DNA from: CAYLZW01 sp964388085
GTDB lineage: Bacteria > Myxococcota > UBA727 > CAYLZW01
Direction of reading: 5' to 3'
NCBI GenBank assembly: GCA_964388085.1
Contig: CAYLZW010000129.1
Coordinates: 1-15,077 of the forward strand
DNA length: 15,077 nt
Within the stretch, counting starts at the first letter, position 1. Every line of letters begins with the position of its first letter. The position numbers and the translations under genes are program-made. The notes below the pieces were generated by a model. That model saw only the letters and a program-made list of their open reading frames with translations. It was not told the DNA's origin and searched no databases. This document shows positions 1 through 7,149 of this stretch, piece after piece.

Positions 1-92
1 CGCTCGGCGAGGTGCGGCAGGTGCATCATCTGGGCGATGCCGCCGCAGCCGATGACGCCCACGCGCAGGGGGCCGCGAAGGGGCTCGCTCAC
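1..92 (-). CDS. Gfo/Idh/MocA-family oxidoreductase, N-terminal fragment
   Basis: Only the first 30 codons lie in the window; the gene continues beyond position 1. The reading frame opens with GTG at 92-90 and reads VSEPLRGPLRVGVIGCGGIA, followed by QMMHLPHLAER. The beta-strand plus GxGxxA-type turn (GVIGCGGIA), followed by a helix with H-x-P-H-L, is the Rossmann NAD(P)-binding start of Gfo/Idh/MocA dehydrogenases, which oxidise or reduce sugars, inositols and similar polyols in the cytoplasm. The start lies 1 bp after the stop of the upstream TIM-barrel isomerase, so the two are almost certainly cotranscribed and probably act on the same sugar-like substrate. The substrate cannot be read from this fragment. 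The family call is fairly secure; the exact start is slightly less so. Confidence 0.8.
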   Translation of the reverse strand, partial: MSEPLRGPLRVGVIGCGGIAQMMHLPHLAE

Positions 93-93
93 C

Positions 94-1005
94 TCACACC
101 CCCAGCGTGTCGCGCAGGTAGGCGCGGCTCTGCGTCGCGCAGGCGATGGGGTCCGGATCGAGCCGGCCGTGCTCGTCCGGGACGACGTCCTGCTCGACGA
201 TGAGCCAGCCCTGGTAGCCGTTGGCACGCAAGGAGCTCAGCAGCGCGGGGAAGTCGCAGGCGCCCTCGCCGATGGGGCAGAAGACGCCGCGCTTCCAGGC
301 CTCCTGCATCGAGATGTCGGTGCGGCGAACGACGTCGAGCATGTCCTGGCGCGCGTCCTTCAGGTGCACGTACCAGACGCGCTCCTGGTGGCGCTGATAG
401 ACCGCGACGGGATCGCCGCCGCCGTAGAGGCAGTGTCCGGTGTCGAGCAAGAGCCCCACGAGGGAAGGGTCGGTCTCGTCGAGCAAGCGCGCGATCTCGG
501 CCGGCGTCTCGAGGAAGGTGCCGGCGTGGTGGTGCACGACCGCGCGCATGCCGAGCTCGCTCGCGAGCGCGCGGGCGACAGCCTCGAGCGTGGCGGTCGC
601 CTCGCGCCACTCGGCGTCGCTCCACCCTTGCGAGCCATCGGCGGGGATCCGCCCGGCGTTCGCGGCGCGGCGCGGGTTGTCGTCGTCCGCGAGGATGAGC
701 TCCTTGACGCCGCGGCTCGCGAGCAGACGAGCGACGTCGAGCGCCTTGTGCACGGAGGCCTCCCGCGCGGCCGCGTCCTCGAGCGGCAAGGCTACGAAGG
801 ACGAGCCGAGGGCGAGCCGCCGCAGCTCGAGCGCCTCGGCGAGCGCGGCGGGCTCCGTCGGCAGATAGCCGTAGGGGCCGAGCTCGGTGCCCTCGTAGCC
901 CGCCTTTGCGATGGCATCGAGCACCTCGCCAAACGGCGGGTTGCCCTCGACCGCCTCATACACACCCCAGCTCACGGGAGCGTTCCCGACGCGCATGCCT
1001 GCCAT
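94..1005 (-). CDS. Sugar phosphate isomerase/epimerase-like TIM-barrel protein
   Basis: A 303-residue protein of the AP-endonuclease-2/xylose-isomerase-like TIM-barrel family, whose members isomerise, epimerise or dehydrate sugars and inosose-type polyols using a divalent metal. It opens with MRVGNAPVSWGVYE, a typical first strand of inosose-dehydratase-like members. Other family marks are A-K-A-G-Y-E-G-T-E-L-G (strand 2), a HHHAGTF segment with three histidines at 158-160, LLLDTGHCLYGGGDP and, near the C-terminus, WLIVEQDV with a likely metal-binding Glu. The length is normal for the family. ATG at 1005 is preceded by GGAGGA about 10 bases upstream; an in-frame ATG three codons later is the alternative start. 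The next gene begins 1 bp after its stop and encodes a Gfo/Idh/MocA oxidoreductase, a common pairing in sugar and inositol catabolism. The true substrate is not evident. Confidence 0.85.
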   Translation of the reverse strand: MAGMRVGNAPVSWGVYEAVEGNPPFGEVLDAIAKAGYEGTELGPYGYLPTEPAALAEALELRRLALGSSFVALPLEDAAAREASVHKALDVARLLASRGVKELILADDDNPRRAANAGRIPADGSQGWSDAEWREATATLEAVARALASELGMRAVVHHHAGTFLETPAEIARLLDETDPSLVGLLLDTGHCLYGGGDPVAVYQRHQERVWYVHLKDARQDMLDVVRRTDISMQEAWKRGVFCPIGEGACDFPALLSSLRANGYQGWLIVEQDVVPDEHGRLDPDPIACATQSRAYLRDTLGV

Positions 1006-1081
1006 GATGGACCGTCCTCCACGACCGTGTTGCTCGGCCCCTCGAGGACCGGCAAGGGGGAGAGGCTACTGGAGGAACCCG

Positions 1082-2350
1082 ATGGCGAGCGAGCGTCTCG
1101 AGTCCATGAAGCGCCGGGTAACGGCGCTGTACGAGAAGAACCGCCAGCAGGGCCACGCGGCCTGGTGCGGACGCGACTACGACTTCGTCTGCCCCTCGAC
1201 GGGGACGTACCCCTTTCAGTGGCTGTGGGACTCCTGCTTTCACGCCGTCGCGCTCTCGCACACAGACCCGGAGCGCGCGCGCCGGGAGCTGACCTCGCTG
1301 CTCGCGAACCAGCAGGCGGACGGCTTCGTCGCGCACGTGACCTTCTGGCAGCGCGAGAAGTACGAGGAGATGCTGCAGACCTACGCCATCGCCTACCGCA
1401 CGCCGTACCTGAGCGACTGCATGCAGCCGCCCGTGCTCGGCGAAGCGGTGGAGGCCGTGTACCGGCGCGGCGGCGGACGCGCCTTCCTCGACGAGGTGCT
1501 GCCGAAGGCGCGCGCGTTCGCGGGCTGGCTCGACAAGGTGCGCGATCCCGACGAGGATGGCCTCATCGCCACCCTGCAGCCCGACGAGAGCGGCCTCGAT
1601 CACACGCCCAAGTACGACGCGTACCTCGGCATCGACGAGGTCACGCTGGCGGCGTTCACCGCCGCGTGGAATCGCGTGACGGCGCCGTACGCAGAGGTGA
1701 ACCGCGACCCATCACGGATGTTCGCGGCCGAGTCCTTCGTCTGCGAGGACGTGCTCGTGAACACCATCCACGCGCTCGGGCACCGCTCGCTCGCGCGCCT
1801 GTGCGCCGAGGTCGGTGACGAGGAGGGGGCGAAGGCCCACGACGCGCGCGCGGCGCACACCGAGCGCGCCCTCGTCGAGAAGTGCTGGGACGACGAGCGC
1901 GGCCTGTTCTTCGATCTGGCGGGTCACGACGAGCGCAAGCTGAAGGTCAGCACCGTGTCGTCGCTGTTGCCGCTGGCGCTGCCGTCACTCGACGAGGAGA
2001 TCGCGCGACGGCTGATCGGGCACCTGGAAGATCCGACGGCGTACGGCACCCCTTATCCCGTGCCCTCGACGGCGGTGAGCGAGCGGGCCTTCGTGCAGGG
2101 CTATGTCGACAAGCTCGTCTGGCGCGGTCCCTCGTGGCTCAACACCAACTGGTACCTCATGCGTGGGCTCGCGCAGCACGGCCGCGAAGACCTCGCGCAC
2201 AAGCTCGCGTCGACGTCGGCCGAGCTCGTCGAGAGGAGCGGCTTCCGCGAGTATTACGACCCGTACACGGGCGAAGGGCATGGGGCGCACGACTTCTCGT
2301 GGACCGCCGTCGTCGTCGACATGCTGGCGTGGAGCGACGAAGCTCGCTGA
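1082..2350 (+). CDS. GH63-like (MGH1-type) glycoside hydrolase
   Basis: A 422-residue protein with the look of a single (alpha/alpha)6-barrel glycosidase related to GH63/GH37/GH15, closest in layout to bacterial mannosylglycerate/glucosylglycerate hydrolases, which are about this size. Visible signatures are YPFQWLWD (43-50), NQQADGF, DESGLDHTPKYD with a likely general acid at D173, the WLNTNWYLMRGL segment and, near the C-terminus, a FREYYDP segment followed by TG and FSWTA, with E390 as the candidate general base. There is no signal peptide, so it is probably cytoplasmic. ATG at 1082 is chosen because GGAGG at 1071-1075 sits 6 bases upstream; the frame stays open further 5' but without a better start. 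It is divergent from the isomerase/oxidoreductase pair, with 76 bp between starts. After its stop a different frame carries a short coding-like tail (see findings). The exact substrate is inferred, not shown. Confidence 0.85.
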   Translation: MASERLESMKRRVTALYEKNRQQGHAAWCGRDYDFVCPSTGTYPFQWLWDSCFHAVALSHTDPERARRELTSLLANQQADGFVAHVTFWQREKYEEMLQTYAIAYRTPYLSDCMQPPVLGEAVEAVYRRGGGRAFLDEVLPKARAFAGWLDKVRDPDEDGLIATLQPDESGLDHTPKYDAYLGIDEVTLAAFTAAWNRVTAPYAEVNRDPSRMFAAESFVCEDVLVNTIHALGHRSLARLCAEVGDEEGAKAHDARAAHTERALVEKCWDDERGLFFDLAGHDERKLKVSTVSSLLPLALPSLDEEIARRLIGHLEDPTAYGTPYPVPSTAVSERAFVQGYVDKLVWRGPSWLNTNWYLMRGLAQHGREDLAHKLASTSAELVERSGFREYYDPYTGEGHGAHDFSWTAVVVDMLAWSDEAR

Positions 2351-2406
2351 CTTCGAGCACATCGACCTCTACCGCTTCGAGACCAACGGCCGCTGAACGG
2401 GACCGA

Positions 2407-3921
2407 TCAGCGCGCGAGCAGCTCGACGTGGTTCGTGATCACGAGCGGACCGTCGTCGTCCCATAGCTCCACACGATAATGTCCGGGACCGCCCGTGGCC
2501 GTCAGCTCGTAACTCTCAGAACCATCGAAGCTCGCCTCGCTGACCTTCACGCCGCGGCGGTACAGCTCGAGCCGGCCCGCTCCCGCATGACCGCCTTCCG
2601 GTACGCGCACGCGGGCAATGACGTCGTCACCGCTCGCAGGCGCGCGCTCGCCGATGCCAAGCGGAGTGCCGCCGTCCGTGAGCGTGAAGTCGATGGCGGG
2701 TCCCCGCGTGACATACACCCGGCCTGCGCGGAGGCCCTCGAGCAGATCGCTTGGCGCCGTCGACTGCGCGAACACCACCGTGGTCGGCAGCGGACCCGGC
2801 AGATCGTCCTCGTGCTGGCCCGAGTGCCAGTCGCGCACGGCGATGGCGGTGGGGCGATGACCCTGCTGCCAGAGCTCGTCCCAGAGGGCACGCGCGGCGG
2901 GGTTATGCGCCGAGTCGCCGGTCCAGCGGCGATGCCAGATCTCGACGAGGTCCACCTGCGAGCGATCGAGCTCGGGCGTCATCCAGCGACAGCCCGTGCA
3001 GATGGGATCGCCGAGGTTGAACGGATGCGTCAGCGTGAACAGGGCGCCCTGCGCCTTCACCCGCCGCACGACGTCATTGACGTCGAGCACCTGCCCGTCT
3101 CGATGCCAAGGCTCCATGTCATCGAGGCCGAGCACGACGTGGTGCCCGCGAAAGGTCGTCAGCTCGGCGCCGAGAATGACCGGCACGTGCGCGCCCGCGA
3201 GATCGCGCTCCCCCGCCGTGCAGTTGTGATCCGTGAGCGCGATGAAGTCGAGGCCGAGCGCCTTCGCGCGCCGCGTGAGCTCGGTGACCGTGTGGCTGCC
3301 GTCGCTGTGGCGCGTGTGCGTGTGCAGCTCGCCGCGGTACCAGCCCGGCCCGCGCGTCTCGAACAGCGCTCCGGTCGACGTCGCTGCCGGGATGGCAGGC
3401 TCGCTCACCTGCACGCTCTTCACCTCGAGAAAGAAGTCACAGCGCTCGCTGACGACGGCGTGCACCTCGAGGTCCACGCGCCAGACGCCCGGCTCGATGG
3501 CGCCGCCGCAGAAGCCTGGGCCGGGCTGGTCGGGATCGATGAGCAGCGGCTTTTGCCGCGTGCCCTTGCCGCGATCGCTGCGGCCGCGCCAGCGACCGTT
3601 CGGCTCGACGAGCACGGTGTTCAGCAGGTTCGGCAGCTTCTCGAGGCAGCGCTTTACGTCCGCCTGCTCGAACATCGCGCCGAGCGGCGCGCCCTCGTCA
3701 CCGAGCACGCTCGGCCCGCGCCACTGCGCGAGCCCGCCGAGGACGGCGGCGCGGTTTCGCTCCTCGTCGGTGGAGACCGAGGGGGTCCACTCGAAGGCGA
3801 GCGTCATGGCGGCGGTGCCCGCCGGGACGTCGAAGGCGAACGAGCGCACGGTCTTCGAGTCGGCCGGGACGAGGCTGTCCTCGATGGAGAGGAGCGTCCC
3901 GACGGAGGAGAGCGTCTGCAT
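2407..3921 (-). CDS. CehA/McbA-family PHP-domain metallohydrolase
   Basis: A 504-residue protein. Residues about 1-185 form a beta-rich N-terminal region (…RSFAFDVPAGTAAMTLAFEW…). A PHP metal-dependent phosphoesterase/hydrolase domain follows, starting at GWYRGELHTHTRHSDGSHT, with the H-x-H pair at 200 and 202, then FIALTDHN, ILGAELTTFRGHH and, later, ALFTLTHPFN. These are the expected ligands of a multi-metal centre. A C-terminal beta-sandwich-like stretch (GGHAGAGRLELYRRG…HYRVELWDDDGPLVITNHV) closes the protein, a layout seen in CehA/McbA-type hydrolases. The family includes carbaryl hydrolases and many members without known substrate. No signal peptide is evident. ATG at 3921 is the only good start before the conserved region; its RBS is weak. 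The frame stays open far upstream, but that part is antisense to the next gene. The start faces the neighbour's start across 15-24 bp. Confidence 0.85.
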   Translation of the reverse strand: MQTLSSVGTLLSIEDSLVPADSKTVRSFAFDVPAGTAAMTLAFEWTPSVSTDEERNRAAVLGGLAQWRGPSVLGDEGAPLGAMFEQADVKRCLEKLPNLLNTVLVEPNGRWRGRSDRGKGTRQKPLLIDPDQPGPGFCGGAIEPGVWRVDLEVHAVVSERCDFFLEVKSVQVSEPAIPAATSTGALFETRGPGWYRGELHTHTRHSDGSHTVTELTRRAKALGLDFIALTDHNCTAGERDLAGAHVPVILGAELTTFRGHHVVLGLDDMEPWHRDGQVLDVNDVVRRVKAQGALFTLTHPFNLGDPICTGCRWMTPELDRSQVDLVEIWHRRWTGDSAHNPAARALWDELWQQGHRPTAIAVRDWHSGQHEDDLPGPLPTTVVFAQSTAPSDLLEGLRAGRVYVTRGPAIDFTLTDGGTPLGIGERAPASGDDVIARVRVPEGGHAGAGRLELYRRGVKVSEASFDGSESYELTATGGPGHYRVELWDDDGPLVITNHVELLAR

Positions 3922-3945
3922 GCGCTTTTCAGTAGCATGGGGGCG

Positions 3946-4863
3946 ATGAAGAGAAACGGCCGCTCGACCGATGACCGCCGCGCTGGGCTCGCGCTCCTGT
4001 CGCTGTTCGCGTCGCTGCTGGCGCTGTGCGCGTGCGCGCCGCCGCCTCCGTCGTCGCCCGCGCCGCGTGAGCTCAAGATCCTGTCGTACAACATCCGCCA
4101 CAACGTCGACTTCTACGAGGAGCGCATGGAGCTGATGGCCGATGGCATCGCCGCGCTCGCGCCCGACGTCATCGGCCTGCAGGAGATCGAGATCGCCGTC
4201 GAGCAGGGCGAGCGGCTCGCCGACCTGATCCGAGAGCGTGACCCCACGCTCGATTACGACCTCAGCCAGGTGTTCAAGCCGGGCGCGGCGGCGGCGCTGA
4301 CGGGAGAGGGCGTCGGCATCATGAGCCGCTCTCCGCTGAGCGACATCGCCATCCTCGAGATGGACGAGGGGCGGGTGTCGCTGTTCGCGCGCCTCGCCGA
4401 CGTCGAGGGACACTCGCTCGCCTTCACCTGCACGCACCTGACCTCCGACGGGGGGGACGCCCTGCGCGCGCAGCAAGCGAGCGACACGCTGGCCTTCCTC
4501 GAGGACAACGCGCGGCCCGGTGACGCGCGCGTGCTCGTCGGTGACTTCAACGCGGTGCCGGGAGACGACGCCATCACGAACGTCACGGACGCCGGCTACA
4601 GCGACACCTACCTCGAGAAACACGGCGAGGAGGCGACGCTCCAGGGCGGCAACACGAGCCCGGTCGCGCTCGGCACCGACAACCCGGCGCAAGACTTCCG
4701 AAACCGCATCGACTTCATCTTCGCGCGCTCCGGCGACGAGACCGCGCTGGAGGTGCACGACAGCGAGGTGGTCCTGGACGCGCCGCGCGCGGACGGCCTC
4801 TATCCCTCCGATCACCTCGGCGTGCTGACGACGCTGCGCCTCGAGCGCCAGGGCGCCGAGTAG
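3946..4863 (+). CDS. Endonuclease/exonuclease/phosphatase-fold lipoprotein
   Basis: A 305-residue protein with an N-terminal lipoprotein signal: basic start (MKRNGRSTDDRR), hydrophobic core and a probable lipobox ending in L-C-A-C, then a Pro/Ser-rich linker. It is therefore exported and probably membrane-anchored. The mature part is a complete EEP (exonuclease III/DNase I/sphingomyelinase) fold: SYNIR with N49, LQEIE with E80, VGDFNAVPGD with D200 and N202, and YPSDHLGV with D289 and H290. These are the usual metal and phosphate ligands, so it should be an active phosphodiesterase or phosphatase outside the cytoplasm; the substrate (nucleic acid, lipid head group or sugar phosphate) is not predictable. 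An in-frame ATG at 3937 is an alternative start; neither has a strong RBS. It is transcribed away from the PHP hydrolase, with which it shares an extremely short upstream region. Confidence 0.88.
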   Translation: MKRNGRSTDDRRAGLALLSLFASLLALCACAPPPPSSPAPRELKILSYNIRHNVDFYEERMELMADGIAALAPDVIGLQEIEIAVEQGERLADLIRERDPTLDYDLSQVFKPGAAAALTGEGVGIMSRSPLSDIAILEMDEGRVSLFARLADVEGHSLAFTCTHLTSDGGDALRAQQASDTLAFLEDNARPGDARVLVGDFNAVPGDDAITNVTDAGYSDTYLEKHGEEATLQGGNTSPVALGTDNPAQDFRNRIDFIFARSGDETALEVHDSEVVLDAPRADGLYPSDHLGVLTTLRLERQGAE

Positions 4864-4887
4864 CCCCTTGCGGAACCGGACGAGCGA

Positions 4888-4893
4888 TATATT
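4888..4893 (+). promoter_or_regulatory. Probable -10 box for the lipoprotein gene at 4931
   Basis: TATATT matches the sigma70 -10 consensus at five of six bases and stands out as an AT-rich island in very GC-rich DNA. It lies about 38 bases before the chosen GTG start and 25 bases after the upstream stop codon. No convincing -35 element is seen at 16-18 bp spacing (TTGCGG at 4868-4873 is too close), so the call is tentative. Confidence 0.35.
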
Positions 4894-4930
4894 CAGCGGG
4901 TGGACGGACTCGTCCTCGGGGAGGTGGCGC

Positions 4931-5788
4931 GTGCACAGGCCCGCCAACGACATCGTCAGCGCGCTGCTCCTCGTCGCCGCCACGAGCGTGTGCGCCGGCG
5001 GCTGCGCGCCGGAGCCCTACTACGACGACGAGCTCGGCATCGAAGGCGTGCCTGTGCCGCGCGGCTCGCTGGCCGGCACCTTCGCGCTCAAGACGCGCAC
5101 GCTCACGCTCGAGCAAGCGCCGGTGTTCGGGGAGGTCGAGGGCGGCGGCACCAACCTGCGCCTCGTGACGCGCGCCTTCGACGAGGAGTCGGGCACCTAT
5201 CAGCAAGAGAGCGTCATGTGCGGCGGCGAGAACTACGAGGTCGCCGGCCTGACGCAGTTTATCCCGGACGACACCTGGCCGAAGGTGCCGAAGAGCGTGG
5301 CCGAGGTCGTCGAGCTCGAGCACGACACGGGCTTCTACGTCGGGAAGGGGCACCTGCAGCTCTGGGGCCTGCACGATCTGCCGGATCCCTTCGACACCCC
5401 GCTGCCGACCACGAAAGAGGAGGCCGCCTCCGAGCCACACGCGTCGCACATCTTCGACATGGAGGGCGACGGTCATCCGGGCGTCACCATCCTCATGGAG
5501 GGCATCGTGAACGGCGAGATCTACGGCATCCAACGAAAGACCGTGGACCTCGAGGGCGTCACCCTCAGCGAGGACAAGGCCGTCGGCTTCGCGTTCCTCA
5601 GCAAGGAGTCGCTGCAGCTCGGCGCCGACAACGACCTGCTCAACGTCGAGAAGGGCAGCTCGCGGCCCTTCCCCGATCGACGCGAGAGCTGGTTCGAAGA
5701 GCTGCGCCTCGACGCCGGCGCCGGCTGTGACGAGGTGCTCGCGGCCGAGGCCGACGGCCGCTTCACCCGCCTCGGCCCCTTTCGCTAG
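4931..5788 (+). CDS. Lipoprotein of unknown function with DxxGDGHPG motif
   Basis: A 285-residue protein I do not recognise as a named family. GTG at 4931 is chosen because GGGGAGG (4918-4924) sits 6 bases upstream and because the protein then begins VHRPANDIVSALLLVAATSV and runs to a lipobox A-G-G-C at about residue 28, a classic lipoprotein signal. A TTG start at 4868 would put 21 extra residues before the signal and is unlikely. The mature part is acidic and beta-rich, with two well-separated cysteines. HIFDMEGDGHPGVTI resembles a calcium-loop-like D-x-D-G-D-G-x-P-G motif, which I associate with surface and periplasmic lipoproteins of Myxococcota. It begins 67 bases after the EEP lipoprotein gene and could be read through from it, but a -10-like box between them suggests its own promoter. 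A 6-bp hairpin directly follows the stop. Confidence 0.78.
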   Translation: MHRPANDIVSALLLVAATSVCAGGCAPEPYYDDELGIEGVPVPRGSLAGTFALKTRTLTLEQAPVFGEVEGGGTNLRLVTRAFDEESGTYQQESVMCGGENYEVAGLTQFIPDDTWPKVPKSVAEVVELEHDTGFYVGKGHLQLWGLHDLPDPFDTPLPTTKEEAASEPHASHIFDMEGDGHPGVTILMEGIVNGEIYGIQRKTVDLEGVTLSEDKAVGFAFLSKESLQLGADNDLLNVEKGSSRPFPDRRESWFEELRLDAGAGCDEVLAAEADGRFTRLGPFR

Positions 5789-5805
5789 CGTGCCCTAAAG
5801 GCACG
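5789..5805 (+). terminator. Small hairpin after lipoprotein stop codon
   Basis: CGTGCC, a five-base CTAAA loop and GGCACG form a perfect 6-bp stem starting at the base after the TAG stop. No U-tract follows, so it is at best a weak intrinsic terminator or a transcript-stabilising 3' stem. Confidence 0.4.
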
Positions 5806-5810
5806 AGCCT

Positions 5811-5851
5811 CCTGTCCCTGCCGCTGTCTTTGTTCCTGCCCTGTCCCTGCC
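5811..5851 (+). repeat. Two 12-bp direct repeats in intergenic DNA
   Basis: CCTGTCCCTGCC occurs at 5811-5822 and again at 5840-5851, separated by a pyrimidine-rich stretch containing a partial third match (TTCCTGCC). The repeats lie between the hairpin and the TetR promoter. They may be a slippage-derived low-complexity tract; no function is evident. Confidence 0.6.
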
Positions 5852-5869
5852 CGAGGCGTGGTGACCCGC

Positions 5870-5898
5870 TTGACATCGCACCCCGACAATAACAGAAT
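5870..5898 (+). promoter_or_regulatory. Sigma70-type promoter of the TetR-family gene
   Basis: A perfect TTGACA -35 box (5870-5875) is followed, after 17 bp, by CAGAAT (5893-5898), which matches four of six -10 consensus positions. The stretch from 5883 to 5913 is markedly AT-rich against its surroundings. Transcription would start near 5905, giving a short leader before the GTG start at 5923. The -10 element is the left arm of the palindrome described separately, so a bound repressor would block the polymerase. Confidence 0.6.
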
Positions 5899-5908
5899 TA
5901 AGATTCTG
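5893..5908. promoter_or_regulatory. Palindromic operator, probably for TetR autoregulation
   Basis: CAGAAT and ATTCTG form a perfect inverted repeat around a 4-base TAAG spacer. It overlaps the -10 region and probable transcription start of the adjacent TetR-family gene, the usual position of TetR-type operators. Binding by the regulator encoded next door is inferred from position and symmetry only. Confidence 0.6.
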
Positions 5909-5922
5909 ATATCGGAGGCGGC

Positions 5923-6597
5923 GTGGCGGTAGCGGCAAAGATCGTCCCTCGCGGAAGGCCCTCACCCCCCATCGAGTGGGTGCGGCCGCCCGTGCAAGAC
6001 CGTTCCCAACGTACGCTGCTGCGGTTGCTCGAGGCCAGCGGCGAGCTGCTCGAGGAGCGCTCCTTCGAGGCCATCGGCGTCACCGACATCGTCAAGCGCG
6101 CGCAGTCGTCGGTGGGCGCGTTCTACGCGCGCTTCGCCAGCAAGGACGCGGTGCTTCATTCGCTGCACGAGCGCTACAGCGAGGAGTCGCGCGCCACTGC
6201 CGAGCGCGCGCTCGATCCCGAGACCTGGCAGGGCGTCCCGCTCGTCGAGGTGATCGAGCGCTTCTGCGACTTCGTGGTGCGCGCGCACGCCGACAAGGCC
6301 GGCCTGCGCCGCGCGCTGCTCATCGCCTCGGCGCACGACGAGCTGCACCGCGCGCGCGCCACCGACGTGAGCGCCTACGTGACCTCGTGCATCAAGAGGC
6401 TGCTCGTCGAGCGCCGCGCCGAGCTCGGCCACCCCGACGTCTCCGTCGCCGCCGACTTCGTGCACCGTATGGTGTTCGCCGTGCTCGACCAGGAGCTCAT
6501 CTTCGGCAAGCAGCCGGCCGGCCGGCGCCTCTCGCCCGACGAGCTGGTGCGAGAGCTGACGCACACCCTCATCGGCTACCTGCGCATCGGCGAATAG
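5923..6597 (+). CDS. TetR/AcrR-family transcriptional regulator
   Basis: A 224-residue protein with a basic, proline-rich N-terminal extension, then a TetR-type helix-turn-helix at roughly residues 25-75: QRTLLRLLEASGELL, FEAIGVTDIVKRAQSSVGAF and YARFASKDAVLHSLH. The Y-x-x-F-x-S-K-x-x-L element at the end of the HTH is diagnostic. The remaining helical C-terminal domain should bind a small-molecule ligand and mediate dimerisation; the ligand is not predictable. GTG at 5923 follows GGAGG (5914-5918) by only 4 bases. A strong promoter with an overlapping palindrome lies directly upstream, so autorepression is likely. No divergent partner shares that operator, and the downstream gene is convergent with a 3-bp gap, so other targets must lie elsewhere. 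Confidence 0.93.
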   Translation: MAVAAKIVPRGRPSPPIEWVRPPVQDRSQRTLLRLLEASGELLEERSFEAIGVTDIVKRAQSSVGAFYARFASKDAVLHSLHERYSEESRATAERALDPETWQGVPLVEVIERFCDFVVRAHADKAGLRRALLIASAHDELHRARATDVSAYVTSCIKRLLVERRAELGHPDVSVAADFVHRMVFAVLDQELIFGKQPAGRRLSPDELVRELTHTLIGYLRIGE

Positions 6598-6600
6598 CGC

Positions 6601-7149
6601 TCAGCTCACGACGAGCGCGCGGGCGGCGCTGCGCACGTCGGCGAAGCTCTCGTCCCATGACGACACGCGGCCCTCCTCGCTCGCGCCGGACGTGAGCGGC
6701 GCGCCGCCGTCGTCGTAGACCTCGAGGTAGCCCTCGCCCGCGTGCGTGACGGCGTGCACGAGCAGCACGTCGCCGTGCTCTTCGCTGAGGGCGAGATCGA
6801 GCACGTGCACGACGCCCCAGCCGCGCGCCTCGATGACGCCTGCGTAAAAGCGCCAGCTCTCGACCACGCGCGGGGGCAGCGCGCGCCGGACCGGAGGGTT
6901 GAACATGTCGAAGCGGCCGACCGCGAGCTCGAGCGGCAGGTCGGAGAGGACGCGCTCGGCCGCGAGCGTGAGCTCCTCCGGCAAGGGCTCCCGCTGGCGC
7001 AGCAGCGAGAGCGCGCGGTGCGCGAGGAGCGAGAGGCCGCGGGTCTCGGGGGTGGGCTCGCGCGCGCTCGGGGACGACTCGCTGGGGGACGACGGGAGCG
7101 CGCGGCTCGCGTTCGGAGGCGACGGCACGTCGTTCTGGCGCGAGAGCAC
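6601..7149 (-). CDS. Hypothetical protein with disordered N-terminus
   Basis: A 182-residue protein I do not recognise. GTG at 7149 is strongly supported by GGAGGTGA 3-11 bases upstream (GGAGG with 6-base spacing), which makes the gene credible despite its lack of family matches. Residues about 1-38 are Ser/Pro/Arg-rich and probably disordered. Residues about 39-70 look helical (LLAHRALSLLRQREPLPEEL). The rest looks alpha/beta, with strands VESWRFYAGVIEARGWGVVH, DVLLVHAVTH and GYLEVYDDGG. No signal peptide, membrane segment or catalytic motif is visible. It converges on the TetR gene with 3 bp between stops and is divergent from the cysteine protease gene across about 160 bp that holds no other gene. 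Confidence 0.65.
   Translation of the reverse strand: MLSRQNDVPSPPNASRALPSSPSESSPSAREPTPETRGLSLLAHRALSLLRQREPLPEELTLAAERVLSDLPLELAVGRFDMFNPPVRRALPPRVVESWRFYAGVIEARGWGVVHVLDLALSEEHGDVLLVHAVTHAGEGYLEVYDDGGAPLTSGASEEGRVSSWDESFADVRSAARALVVS

Noticed and set aside
37..1818. A 593-codon plus-strand frame over the isomerase and hydrolase genes.
   Set aside because: It is Arg/Ala-rich with no motifs and overlaps two genes with clear family signatures and RBS.
3922..4983. Upstream extension of the PHP hydrolase frame on the minus strand, open for 354 more codons.
   Set aside because: It is antisense to the EEP lipoprotein gene, which has all its catalytic motifs. Long antisense frames are common in very GC-rich DNA, and the extension is low-complexity.
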